Shown piece after piece: positions 35,354 to 43,047 of a stretch of DNA of 64,000 nt (position 1 is its first letter; each line of letters begins with the position of its first letter). The notes beneath the pieces are model-generated. The model was not told where the DNA came from. It made no database searches and saw only the letters and a program-made list of their open reading frames with translations. The translations under genes and the position numbers were made by a program. The DNA lies in NCBI RefSeq assembly GCF_016862215.1, contig NZ_BOMN01000012.1, forward strand, positions 1 to 64,000, given 5' to 3'. Origin of the DNA: Winogradskya humida. GTDB lineage: Bacteria > Actinomycetota > Actinomycetes > Mycobacteriales > Micromonosporaceae.

Positions 35354-36196
35354 GTGACCCCTCGGATCCTGATCACCAACGATGACGGCATCGACGCCCC
35401 GGGGATCAGATGGCTGGCCCGCGCGGTGGCGCGCCAGGGCTTCGACATCGTGGTGGCGGCCCCGCTGACCGAGGCGAGCGGCACCAGCGCGGCCATGACC
35501 GCGGTGGAGCAGCACGGCAAGATCGTCGTGCAGACCCGCGAACTGCCCGGCGTGAAGAACGTCCCCGCGTACGGGGTGGCCGCGTCCCCGGCGTTCATCG
35601 TCCTGCTCGCCCTGCGGGGAGCCTTCGGCGAACCCCCGGAACTCGTCCTCTCCGGCATCAACCGGGGCGCCAACGCCGGCGCTGCGGTGATCCACTCCGG
35701 CACGGTCGGCGCCACGCTGACCGCCTCGCACGCGGGCCTGCACGGGCTGGCGGTCTCACTCGATGTGCTCAACCCCGCCAACGGCAGCGTGGGCAGCGGC
35801 GGCCAGGCCATCGCCGACCTGGAAAAAGCCGACGACGAGAAACGCCACTGGACCAGCGCCGCGGAGCTGGCCGTGAAGCTCCTGCCCACGCTGACCCACA
35901 CCCCGCCCGGCACGATCCTCAACCTGAACGTGCCCGACCTGCACGTCGACGGGATCCGCGGGCTGCGACGGGCCAGGCTGGCGCGGTTCGGCCAGGTGCA
36001 GATGAGCATCGCCGAGGCCGGCGAGGGCTACGTCCGCACGGCGGTCCAGGCCGCCGACGAGCCCCTGGAGGATGGCACCGACCTCGCCGCCCTGGCCGAA
36101 GGGTTCGCGGTGGTCACACCGATCCGCGCGCCGGGCGAGGCCACGGACGTCAAAATCAACCTCGAGAACATCGTCTTCCAGACACCCGCCATCTGA
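35354..36196 (+). CDS. surE: 5'/3'-nucleotidase SurE
   Basis: This is a 280-residue metal-dependent phosphatase acting on nucleoside monophosphates. The metal motif ITNDDGIDAPG (Asp-Asp) opens the protein and SGINRGANAG holds the conserved Asn, followed by HSGTVGAT. GTG at 35354 has AAGGAG 9 nt upstream. It closes the probable hypothetical-PfkB-surE operon and ends 6 bp before the convergent kinase gene. Confidence 0.94.
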   Translation: MTPRILITNDDGIDAPGIRWLARAVARQGFDIVVAAPLTEASGTSAAMTAVEQHGKIVVQTRELPGVKNVPAYGVAASPAFIVLLALRGAFGEPPELVLSGINRGANAGAAVIHSGTVGATLTASHAGLHGLAVSLDVLNPANGSVGSGGQAIADLEKADDEKRHWTSAAELAVKLLPTLTHTPPGTILNLNVPDLHVDGIRGLRRARLARFGQVQMSIAEAGEGYVRTAVQAADEPLEDGTDLAALAEGFAVVTPIRAPGEATDVKINLENIVFQTPAI

Positions 36197-36202
36197 ACCC
36201 GG

Positions 36203-37375
36203 TCAGTTGATGCTGGGCTCCGGTGGCCACACCTGGATCTGGCGGAGCCGGAGCGCGACCTCCGCGCTCAGCGGGCGGTCCCCGGGTCTCTTCGCCATGC
36301 AGGCCCGGACCAGGTCCCGCAGCTCCGGCGGCAGCCCGACCACGGCCAGCACCGGCGTCGGCGCGAGCTGCCCGGCCCGGCCCGCCGCCATGATCATCGC
36401 GGCAACATGCGGAGGGTACGGCGAGCGCCCCGTCAGCATCTCGTAGAGCACCACACCGAGCGAGTAGACATCCTCCGCGGGATCCCCCGACCGCGCCCCC
36501 GGACGACCCTGCACCCGCGCCGTCGCCGCCCCACCACCCCTCGGCCACGCCGCCAGCCCCGCCCCGGAGCCCCCAAATTTCACCCGGGCCGTCGGCGCCA
36601 GATCCGCACGGGCCGACGCCAAATCTGCACGGACCAGCGGCGCTAGATCCGCACGGGCCGGTGGCGCCAGATCCGCACGAGCCGCGGCCGGATCCGCACG
36701 GGCCGATACCAGGTCCGCCCGGGCCGATACCAGGTCCGCACGGGCCGCGGCCGGATCCCCACCGGCCGGGAGCAGGTCCCCGCCGCGCGGGAGCAGACCC
36801 CTATCGCGCGGGAACAGGTCCCGGCCAGGCGCGAACAGACGCCCACCGCGCGGGAGTAGATCCCCACGGTCCTCGGAGGGCGGGAGCAGGTCCTCGGGGG
36901 GTGCGGCCAGGCCGAAGTCGATGATTTTCGGGCCGGTGGGGGTGAGCATGATGTTGCGGGTGGACAGGTCGCGGTGGACGATGCCGGCTTTGTGGGCGAC
37001 GGCGAGGACGTCGGCGATCGTGGTGGCGGCGTGGGCCGCATCGGGCCAGTCGAGGCGGCCGTGGGTGAGCCGGTCGGCCAGGGGGATGCCGTTCAGGAGC
37101 TCGAGCGCCAGGTAGGGAGCCGTGCTGCCGTCCGGGAGGGGCGCATCGCCGTACTCGTAGACGCGGGGAACGCCCGGGTGGCGGAGCCGGTCGGTGATCA
37201 GCGCTTCGCGGCGGGCGGTTTCGCGGGGGCGGGGGTCGTCACCTTGCGCGGCTGCCAGGAGCTTGATCGCGAGGAGGCGGCCGAAGCGGACGTCGACAGC
37301 GCGGTAGACCGTGGAGACTCCGCCCTGGCCGGCAACGCCGAGCAGCACGTAGCGCTCCAGCAGAGTGGTGCCCAT
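36203..37375 (-). CDS. Ser/Thr-type protein kinase with repeat-expanded activation segment
   Basis: This is a 390-residue cytoplasmic kinase without a transmembrane helix. The Gly-loop GVAGQGGVSTVY and the ATP lysine (LAIKLL) are present. The catalytic loop reads HRDLSTRN, lacking the Lys of bacterial HRDxKPxN and resembling eukaryotic Tyr kinases (HRDLAARN). The DFG is present (IIDFGLAAP). The activation segment is then expanded to about 140 residues of RGGDLLP- and ARADLVS-type repeats before kinase helix F (DVYSLGVVLYEMLTG). ATG at 37375 is preferred. It converges on surE. Kinase activity is plausible but uncertain. Confidence 0.82.
   Translation of the reverse strand: MGTTLLERYVLLGVAGQGGVSTVYRAVDVRFGRLLAIKLLAAAQGDDPRPRETARREALITDRLRHPGVPRVYEYGDAPLPDGSTAPYLALELLNGIPLADRLTHGRLDWPDAAHAATTIADVLAVAHKAGIVHRDLSTRNIMLTPTGPKIIDFGLAAPPEDLLPPSEDRGDLLPRGGRLFAPGRDLFPRDRGLLPRGGDLLPAGGDPAAARADLVSARADLVSARADPAAARADLAPPARADLAPLVRADLASARADLAPTARVKFGGSGAGLAAWPRGGGAATARVQGRPGARSGDPAEDVYSLGVVLYEMLTGRSPYPPHVAAMIMAAGRAGQLAPTPVLAVVGLPPELRDLVRACMAKRPGDRPLSAEVALRLRQIQVWPPEPSIN
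36482..36904 (-). repeat. Coding repeats within the kinase gene
   Basis: The segment encodes two families of short repeats: about four DLLPRGG/LLPRxx units (the upstream part) and about seven ARADLxx units with a ~21-bp period (the downstream part). It is in frame with the kinase. Its position between DFG and helix F makes it a variable-length insertion in the activation segment. Confidence 0.8.
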
Positions 37376-37390
37376 CGCGAGTCTCGCCAC

Positions 37391-37705
37391 GCACCGGAGT
37401 GTTCCTCAGCGGGCCGGGGAGCGACAAGCAGCTCCCCCGGACGGCTCAACCCGGTCATCACGCGCGGTCAGGCGGACATGACCACAGGTCCGTCGGCGCG
37501 GTGCAGTACGAGTTTTTAGTCTGATTTGAGCCGGTGAGCCGAGGGGCCGGCGGCGGGTCGGGGTGAGACCCGCCACGATGCTGATGGTTTGCGCCGACGG
37601 CGGGGCTGATTGTGCACGGCGGGCGCGTCGCCGGGCGTACATAAAGGGTGAAAAGGCCGCGACCCACCTGGGCCGCGGCCGGATCGATCAGAGTGGAGAG
37701 ATCGA
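37391..37705. other. Intergenic gap upstream of kinase and downstream of STAS gene
   Basis: This 315-bp gap holds no supported gene. It should contain the kinase promoter on its left side; the STAS terminator structures are on its right. Confidence 0.6.
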
Positions 37706-37707
37706 TC
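37655..37707 (-). terminator. Two hairpins after the STAS gene
   Basis: GGCCGCG (37655-37661) pairs with CGCGGCC (37674-37680), and two GATCGATC octamers (37682-37689, 37700-37707) can pair with each other across a 10-nt loop. The second overlaps the STAS stop codon. Terminator role inferred. Confidence 0.5.
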
Positions 37708-38068
37708 AGGGTACGAGGGTGCGATGTGCCGGATCGCCGCAGTCGGTGCACGGCTCCGGTGCGCCGAACAGGCCCAGCAGGCCCGTCACCCACAGCTGGC
37801 GGTGCGCGAACCGGCTCGGCCGCGTGACCACCAGCTTGACCCCGCTCACACTGGCCATCTGAAACGCCGCCACCAGGGCGGAGATGCCCACGGAGTCGAT
37901 GAACGAGACGCCGTGCATGTCGAGTTCGATGCGGTCCGGGGTTGCCGCGGCCAGGTGCTCCGCGACGGCTTCCTTGATCTCGTACGCGTTCTCGACGTCG
38001 ATCTCACCCACGGGTGAGAGCTCCACCACGCCGGTGGTTCTCGTCGACGTCGTTATCGACAGCGTCAC
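37706..38068 (-). CDS. STAS-domain anti-sigma factor antagonist
   Basis: This is a 120-residue SpoIIAA/RsbV-like protein. The fold core is VVELSPVGEIDVENAYEIKE, and the phosphorylatable serine is in FIDSVGISALV (Ser near 59). Dephosphorylated STAS proteins bind anti-sigma kinases and free sigma factors. The C-terminus carries CTDCG, two cysteines whose role is unclear. GTG start with GGAGG 6 nt upstream. No anti-sigma kinase is in the window. Confidence 0.9.
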   Translation of the reverse strand: MTLSITTSTRTTGVVELSPVGEIDVENAYEIKEAVAEHLAAATPDRIELDMHGVSFIDSVGISALVAAFQMASVSGVKLVVTRPSRFAHRQLWVTGLLGLFGAPEPCTDCGDPAHRTLVP

Positions 38069-38406
38069 GCCCTACCTCCACCCGCTCGGGTCACCCCCGA
38101 GCGTCTTCTCCTGGGTTCGAAAGGGCCCCGACCTGCGGAAACCTTTCGCCGGGGGCGGCGTTGACTACCCCCGTCGGGTCCGGTGAAACTGCCCCGGACA
38201 CTAATGCTCGAACCTGGCAGGTGGCTGTGTGCCACCCGTGAACCGGAGCAAGCGTACCCAGTGACGTCCACCGGTTTCCGCCCTGAGGCTCGTCCACTTC
38301 TGACGGGTGCCCGACGTGAACGTCACGTTTGCGATTCGGCCACGCTGGGCAGGAGACCTGTGGATGACCTAGCGCCGGCACCGGCGAACGCAGGAGGTAC
38401 AAGACG
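38069..38406. promoter_or_regulatory. Divergent promoter region with two dyads
   Basis: This 338-bp gap separates the STAS gene and the Lys/Ala-repeat gene. CGCTCGGG-N5-CCCGAGCG (38083-38103) lies just upstream of the STAS ribosome-binding site and GGTGGC-N5-GCCACC (38220-38236) near the middle. Both are perfect and may be operator or leader structures. No clear -10/-35 pair was assigned. Confidence 0.45.
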
Positions 38407-38991
38407 ATGTTCTCTCGCAAGAGCACTGCCGAGCGCACCACCGCCCAGGCATGGGACTACCTGTCGACCGCGATGACCGCGGCCGGCGAGAGCGTCAAGG
38501 GCGCTGGACTGCACTCCGTCGACGTGGCGGGGGCGAAGACGTCCGAGCTGGCCGGCGCGGCGTCCAAGCACTCGCAGAAGCTGGCCGGCAAGGCCGCCAA
38601 GCACTCGGACCGGCTGGCGGCGAAGGCCTCCAAGCAGTCCCAGCGGCTCGCCGACAAGGGTTACAAGCTGGCCGACAAGGCGAGCACCAAGGGCTCCAAG
38701 CTCGCCGACAAGGCGACCACCCAGGGCTACAAACTCTCCGGCAAGGCCGGCGCCAAAGTCAACGCGGCAACCGACGAGGCTTGGTCGCGGGCCAACCTCG
38801 CCGCGAACGCCCTCGCGGGCCGTAAGCCGGGCCTGCCCTGGGGCCTGATCATCGGCGCGAGCCTGATCGGTGTCGCCGCGGGCTGGCTGGCAGCCTCGAC
38901 GGTGCGGGCCGCCGCCGAGCGCCAGGCCGAGAACGAGGAGCTGGAGCTCGCGGAGACGGCGATCGTCGTCACCCCGACCTACGACAACTGA
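38407..38991 (+). CDS. Lys/Ala-rich repeat membrane-anchored protein
   Basis: This is a 194-residue protein. Residues about 42-117 comprise seven ~11-residue repeats of the type K-x-S-x-x-L-A-x-K-A-S, rich in Lys/Ala/Ser and resembling histone H1-like or LEA-like helical repeats. One transmembrane helix (about 145-165) follows, then a short acidic tail. Basic repeats on the cytoplasmic side could bind DNA, RNA or lipids at the membrane; this is inferred from composition. AGGAGG precedes the ATG, and a strong terminator follows. Confidence 0.8.
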   Translation: MFSRKSTAERTTAQAWDYLSTAMTAAGESVKGAGLHSVDVAGAKTSELAGAASKHSQKLAGKAAKHSDRLAAKASKQSQRLADKGYKLADKASTKGSKLADKATTQGYKLSGKAGAKVNAATDEAWSRANLAANALAGRKPGLPWGLIIGASLIGVAAGWLAASTVRAAAERQAENEELELAETAIVVTPTYDN

Positions 38992-39005
38992 CGTTCTGCT
39001 CTCAA

Positions 39006-39037
39006 GCGGGTGCCGGGCTTCCGGTGCCCGCTTTTTT
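39006..39037 (+). terminator. Rho-independent terminator
   Basis: An 11-bp stem with two wobble pairs (39006-39016 with 39021-39031), loop GCTT and six T at 39032-39037. It starts 14 nt after the stop of the Lys/Ala-repeat gene. Confidence 0.92.
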
Positions 39038-39065
39038 GTCGTACCCCACCCCTAGCGTGAGCCGC

Positions 39066-39641
39066 ATGGAAGCTGTCTTCTTCGCCGAACCGGCCGAGTT
39101 GCGCGCCTGGTTCGAAACCCATCATGCGGACGCCCCTGAGCTGCTGGTCGGCTATTACAAGAAACACGTCGGCAAACCGGGCATCAAGCACACCGATGCC
39201 ATCGATCAGGCGCTGTGCTTCGGCTGGATCGACAGCATCGCCCACCGCATCGACGAGGACCGCTATCAGGTCCGCTTCACCCCGCGCCGCAAGGGCAGCG
39301 TCTGGAGCACGGTCAACATCGCCAAGATCACGGAGCTGACGGCGGCAGGCCTCATGCATCCCGCCGGCACGCGTGCCTTCGAGACCCGAAAACCCGACAA
39401 ACCAGCAGCCTATTCGTACGAGCAGCCGGCCGATGCCGAGCTGGACGCCGCCCAACTGGCTCGCCTCCAAGCCACTGAAGCGGCCTGGGCGTGGTTCAGC
39501 GCCCAGCCGGCCTCGTACCGCCGGGCTGCCGTGCACTGGGTGACGAGCGCCAAACGCTCCGAAACCCGCGACCGGCGTCTGACTCAGTTGATCACCGACT
39601 CGGCCGCATCGCGTACGGTGCCGCCGTTGACCCGCCGATAG
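39066..39641 (+). CDS. YdeI/OmpD-associated family protein
   Basis: This is a 191-residue cytoplasmic protein of the YdeI (bacteriocin-protection/OmpD-associated) family: FFAEPAELRAWFETHHADAP, ELLVGYYKKHVGKPGI, EALCFGWIDSI-type block (here QALCFGWIDSI) and FTPRRKGSVWSTVN. The C-terminal half carries the WAWFSAQPASYRRAAVHWV and KRSETRDRRL elements of the family. The molecular function is unknown. ATG at 39066 is chosen because upstream codons overlap the terminator. Confidence 0.9.
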   Translation: MEAVFFAEPAELRAWFETHHADAPELLVGYYKKHVGKPGIKHTDAIDQALCFGWIDSIAHRIDEDRYQVRFTPRRKGSVWSTVNIAKITELTAAGLMHPAGTRAFETRKPDKPAAYSYEQPADAELDAAQLARLQATEAAWAWFSAQPASYRRAAVHWVTSAKRSETRDRRLTQLITDSAASRTVPPLTRR

Positions 39642-39879
39642 TGCGCTGGCTCACTCTTGCGGGGTGAGTGGTGGAGATGAGGCGGGCGGGGATGGCGGTT
39701 CACCAGGGGATGATTGGACGTCACCCGCCAGGGGTACGGCTTGTTCTTCGGTGTGCCCGATCCGCAACGCACCGACCTCGCCGTGGAGGGTGGGGAATCT
39801 GTATCGTGGTGCGCGGTTCGGAGGTAGGGCAGGTTCATGGTCCGGTCGTGGCGACACTCGAGTAGATAAGGTCCCGCTG

Positions 39880-41457
39880 GTGCTCAGTTCGGGAAGTCTC
39901 CTGGACAACCGCTACCGGTTGGACGATCGCATCGCCACCGGTGGCATGGGTGACGTGTGGCGTGGCACCGACGTGGTGCTGGGCCGGACGATCGCCGTCA
40001 AGGTGCTGCGCACCGCGATGCTCACCGACCCCGAGTTCGCCGCCCGGTTCTACGGCGAGGCCCGGATGATGGCCGCGTTCCGGCACCCGGGCGTCGTCGA
40101 GGTCTACGACTACAGCGCCGGCAACGAGGGCGACGAGGAACAATGCGCCTACCTCGTCATGGCATTCGTGGACGGTGACCCGCTGTCGGCCCGCCTGAAG
40201 GATCAGGGGCGGATCGGGGTCGCCGAGACGATGTCGGTCGTGGCCCAGGCCGCCGAGGCCCTGCACGCCGCGCACGAGAACGGCACCGTGCACCGCGACG
40301 TCAAGCCCGGCAACCTCATCGTCAAGCCGAACGGCACGGTGATCCTGGTCGACTTCGGCGTGGCCCGTTCCGCCGCCGTGACCAGCGTCACCGGCCTGAA
40401 CGCGATCGTCGGCACCGCCCTCTACATGGCCCCCGAGCAGGTCGCGAAGGGCAACGTCTCCCCCGCCACCGACATCTACGCGCTCGGCGCGGTCGCCTAC
40501 CACTGCATCTCGGGTGTCCCGCCCTTCGACGGCGACAACGCGCTGCAGGTGGCGCTGCGTCACCTCGAGGACGACCCGGAGCCGCTGCCCGACACCCTGG
40601 CCCCGCCGGCCGTCCGCGAGCTGATCAGCCGCGCGATGGCCAAGAACCCCGCCGACCGCTTTCAGAGCGCCGCCGAGTTCGCCGAGGCCGCCCTGGCCGC
40701 GTCGGGAGCCCTCGACTGGCGTGCACAGACCGGCACGCGGACGGCCCTGGTCCGCCCTTCGGCCGCCCACACGGCCCTCGGCGGCGCGCCCTCAACCGGT
40801 GCCTACGCCAACGTGCCCTACTCGACCGGCGCCCGGCTCGACCCGCGCTCCTCCATGCACGGTCAGCCGCTCCCGAGCCAGTCACCGCACGGCCAGTCCA
40901 TGTCCGGCACCTCCCTCACCAGACCGATGAGCCCGGCCGGCCCCCGCGGCCCGCTGCCCTCCCAGCGCAACCTCCTGGAAGCCGCGCCGCCGCCGCTCGC
41001 CCCGTCCCGGCCCCAGCAGTCGAAGAGCCAGGTCGCCGTCCTCATCACGGTGATCGTCCTCTTCCTCGTCGCCATCGGCCTCGGCGTCGCCATCTGGAAA
41101 TCCACCGGCAGCGACGCCGGCGAGCGCAAAACCCCCGGCGTCGGCACCGTCCCCTCCCAGACGGACGCCACCGAGGAAACCGACGACGACCCCACCGAGC
41201 CGACAGAAACCGAGCAGACCGAGGCCCCCGCCAAGCCGAACAACCCGGCCCCGCTCCCCAGCCTCACCAGCAAGGCACCCCCGTCGTCGTCCCCCACCCC
41301 CGCGAAATCCACATCCGCCACCCCGACGACGACCAAAACCACCCCGCCGACCAGCAAGCCCACCAGCAAGCCGCCGACGGACCCGACCACCACCCCTCCT
41401 GACGAGGGCACCCCGCCCCCGGAAGACCCCACCGACCCCGCCGCAGCCGGAGCCTGA
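39880..41457 (+). CDS. Transmembrane Ser/Thr protein kinase (PknB-type)
   Basis: This is a 525-residue receptor-type kinase. The kinase domain (about 9-270) is complete: GGMGDVW Gly-loop, Lys in IAVKVL, HRDVKPGN catalytic loop, VDFGVA and APE in YMAPEQ. A Pro/Ser-rich juxtamembrane region leads to one TM helix (about 385-407) and a Thr/Pro/Glu-rich extracytoplasmic tail without PASTA domains. GTG at 39880 precedes SSGSLLDNRY, the usual kinase start; the frame is open 72 codons upstream. The signal sensed is unknown. Confidence 0.93.
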   Translation: MLSSGSLLDNRYRLDDRIATGGMGDVWRGTDVVLGRTIAVKVLRTAMLTDPEFAARFYGEARMMAAFRHPGVVEVYDYSAGNEGDEEQCAYLVMAFVDGDPLSARLKDQGRIGVAETMSVVAQAAEALHAAHENGTVHRDVKPGNLIVKPNGTVILVDFGVARSAAVTSVTGLNAIVGTALYMAPEQVAKGNVSPATDIYALGAVAYHCISGVPPFDGDNALQVALRHLEDDPEPLPDTLAPPAVRELISRAMAKNPADRFQSAAEFAEAALAASGALDWRAQTGTRTALVRPSAAHTALGGAPSTGAYANVPYSTGARLDPRSSMHGQPLPSQSPHGQSMSGTSLTRPMSPAGPRGPLPSQRNLLEAAPPPLAPSRPQQSKSQVAVLITVIVLFLVAIGLGVAIWKSTGSDAGERKTPGVGTVPSQTDATEETDDDPTEPTETEQTEAPAKPNNPAPLPSLTSKAPPSSSPTPAKSTSATPTTTKTTPPTSKPTSKPPTDPTTTPPDEGTPPPEDPTDPAAAGA

Positions 41458-41490
41458 CCCCGCCCACCCAGCCACCCGGCGCCCGACCCC

Positions 41491-41599
41491 GCAGGTCGGC
41501 TGGCCCGCAGGTCGGCTGGCCCGCTGGCCCGGCCGTTGACTGGCCCGGCCGTTGACTGGCCCGGCCGTTGACTGGCCCGGCCGTTGACTGGCCCGGCCG
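41491..41599. repeat. 16-bp-period minisatellite
   Basis: Two copies of GCAGGTCGGCTGGCCC (41491-41506, 41507-41522) are followed after 2 bp by four perfect copies of TGGCCCGGCCGTTGAC (41525-41588) and a partial fifth to 41599. The period of 16 is not a multiple of 3, so it is noncoding. It lies just after the kinase stop. Confidence 0.95.
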
Positions 41600-42468
41600 A
41601 AACGGCTGGGGCCGGGACAACGACAGGCCTCGCGCAACACGGGCAGCATCCCGGTTGCCGGCTTCGGCGGGGGCTGGGGCCCGCGCCTGGGGGATGTCCC
41701 CGGTCGTCACGATCAGCATCCGGCGCAACCGCAGATGCTCCTCCCCGTCCGAACCGCGATCCGTGCGTTCCGCCGACCACCAGCGAACGCATGCCGAGCA
41801 ACGGACAGACCGCACAACGGACAGGCCGGCGGACCCGCGGCCGGGCAGTCATCACGGACTCGCCGCCTGGCAACCACCAGGGACTCGTGATGTTGTCGCT
41901 GCCGCACCGGACAACGCCGGCCTGCGTGTTCTGGCGGCCGGCACCGACCCGGACCGGCTGGCTCCAAAGGCCGACCTGCGGCGCCGGCATCTTGAAAGTC
42001 GCCGCCGGGCAGCCACCGGGCGGGGCGGCCAGCTGGACGAGCGGCAGCGGGATCCGTGGCCGGAGCGGGACGTGACGGTGCTGGCTCTGGCGTTTGCCAA
42101 GAACGGGCGGTAGAGCGAGCAGCGGCTCGGGTGGCCCCCGCGGGGGCCGAAGAGCAAAGCCGCACTCTGCCCGGTCGGCGTAATCGTGAAGCGGCCCATT
42201 TCGCTGTGCGTATTTCAATTCCCGCAACCGAACGACAGAACCGTTTCGGGCGGAACGGGTTGTCAGACCTTTATGGCAGCCGCGGAAATGTCAGACATCA
42301 TCGGGCAGGGCAGTCCCGCGCGCTGATCTGCCCGCCGGATGCCCGCAGCTCAATGTGGGCTCAAGCCTGCCCCAAGCTTGGGTGTGACGCGGTTGCGACG
42401 GCTCAGGATCGGATTTCCGGTACCGATACGGGTCGGGCGAGAAAGCAAGGGACCAGGCGGGAGAGAGT
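41600..42468. other. Gene-poor region before the surface-protein cluster
   Basis: About 870 bp with no confident gene. A rightward stretch ending with TAG at 42111-42113 has coding-like third-position GC over its last ~75 codons (for example GLRVLAAGTDPDRLAPKADL) but no clear start or family; it may be a gene remnant. The segment 42190-42468 is less GC-rich, carries two TGTCAGAC copies, and probably holds the promoter of the TasA-like operon. Confidence 0.5.
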
Positions 42469-43047
42469 ATGCAGATCAGCAGGACCCATGTCGCCACCGT
42501 TGCCGGTGTTCTGCTGGGATTCGCGCTTACGTCCACCATGGTCGTGCGGACCACCCAGGCGGTCATCACCAGTTCCACCGCGACCCAGTCGAACACCTGG
42601 ACCACCGGCGGCGCCGCGATCAACAACGATGGTGCCATTTCGGCGAGTGCCGTGTTCAGCCAGGCCAATGACAATCTGCTGGCCGGCGGGCAGACCGTGA
42701 CCAAGTGCATCGCGGTGAAGTACACAGGTAACTCTCCGGCGCAGATCAAGCTTTACGGGAGCAGCATCTCCGGCGGGCTGGCGAGCTATCTTGATCTGAA
42801 GATCGAGACCGGCACGGGTACGGCGAACGACTGCACCAACTTCGTCAGCGGCGGCACGCTCTTCAGCAGCGGTACGGTCGCGGGTTTCGGGTCGGCGAAC
42901 AACAGCTACGCCAATGGGCTGGGTTCGTGGAATGCGACGCTGAACAATTCGCTGACGTACAAGTTCTCGGTGACCGTGCAGAACGTCGCCGGCGCGCAGA
43001 ACGGTAACGCGTCCGCGGTGTTCAACTGGGAGGCCCAGGCGTCGTGA
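42469..43047 (+). CDS. TasA/CalY-like secreted protein with SipW-type signal
   Basis: This is a 192-residue exported protein. The N-terminus is a SipW-dependent-type signal (hydrophobic helix about 8-26, then TTQAVITSSTATQSNTW). The mature domain is rich in Ser/Thr/Asn/Gly with two cysteines (KCIAVKYTG, NDCTNF), as in camelysin/TasA-like beta-sandwich proteins that form surface fibres or coats. It overlaps the signal peptidase-LamG gene as GTGA, so peptidase and substrate are coupled. GGGAGAGAG precedes the ATG. Confidence 0.82.
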   Translation: MQISRTHVATVAGVLLGFALTSTMVVRTTQAVITSSTATQSNTWTTGGAAINNDGAISASAVFSQANDNLLAGGQTVTKCIAVKYTGNSPAQIKLYGSSISGGLASYLDLKIETGTGTANDCTNFVSGGTLFSSGTVAGFGSANNSYANGLGSWNATLNNSLTYKFSVTVQNVAGAQNGNASAVFNWEAQAS

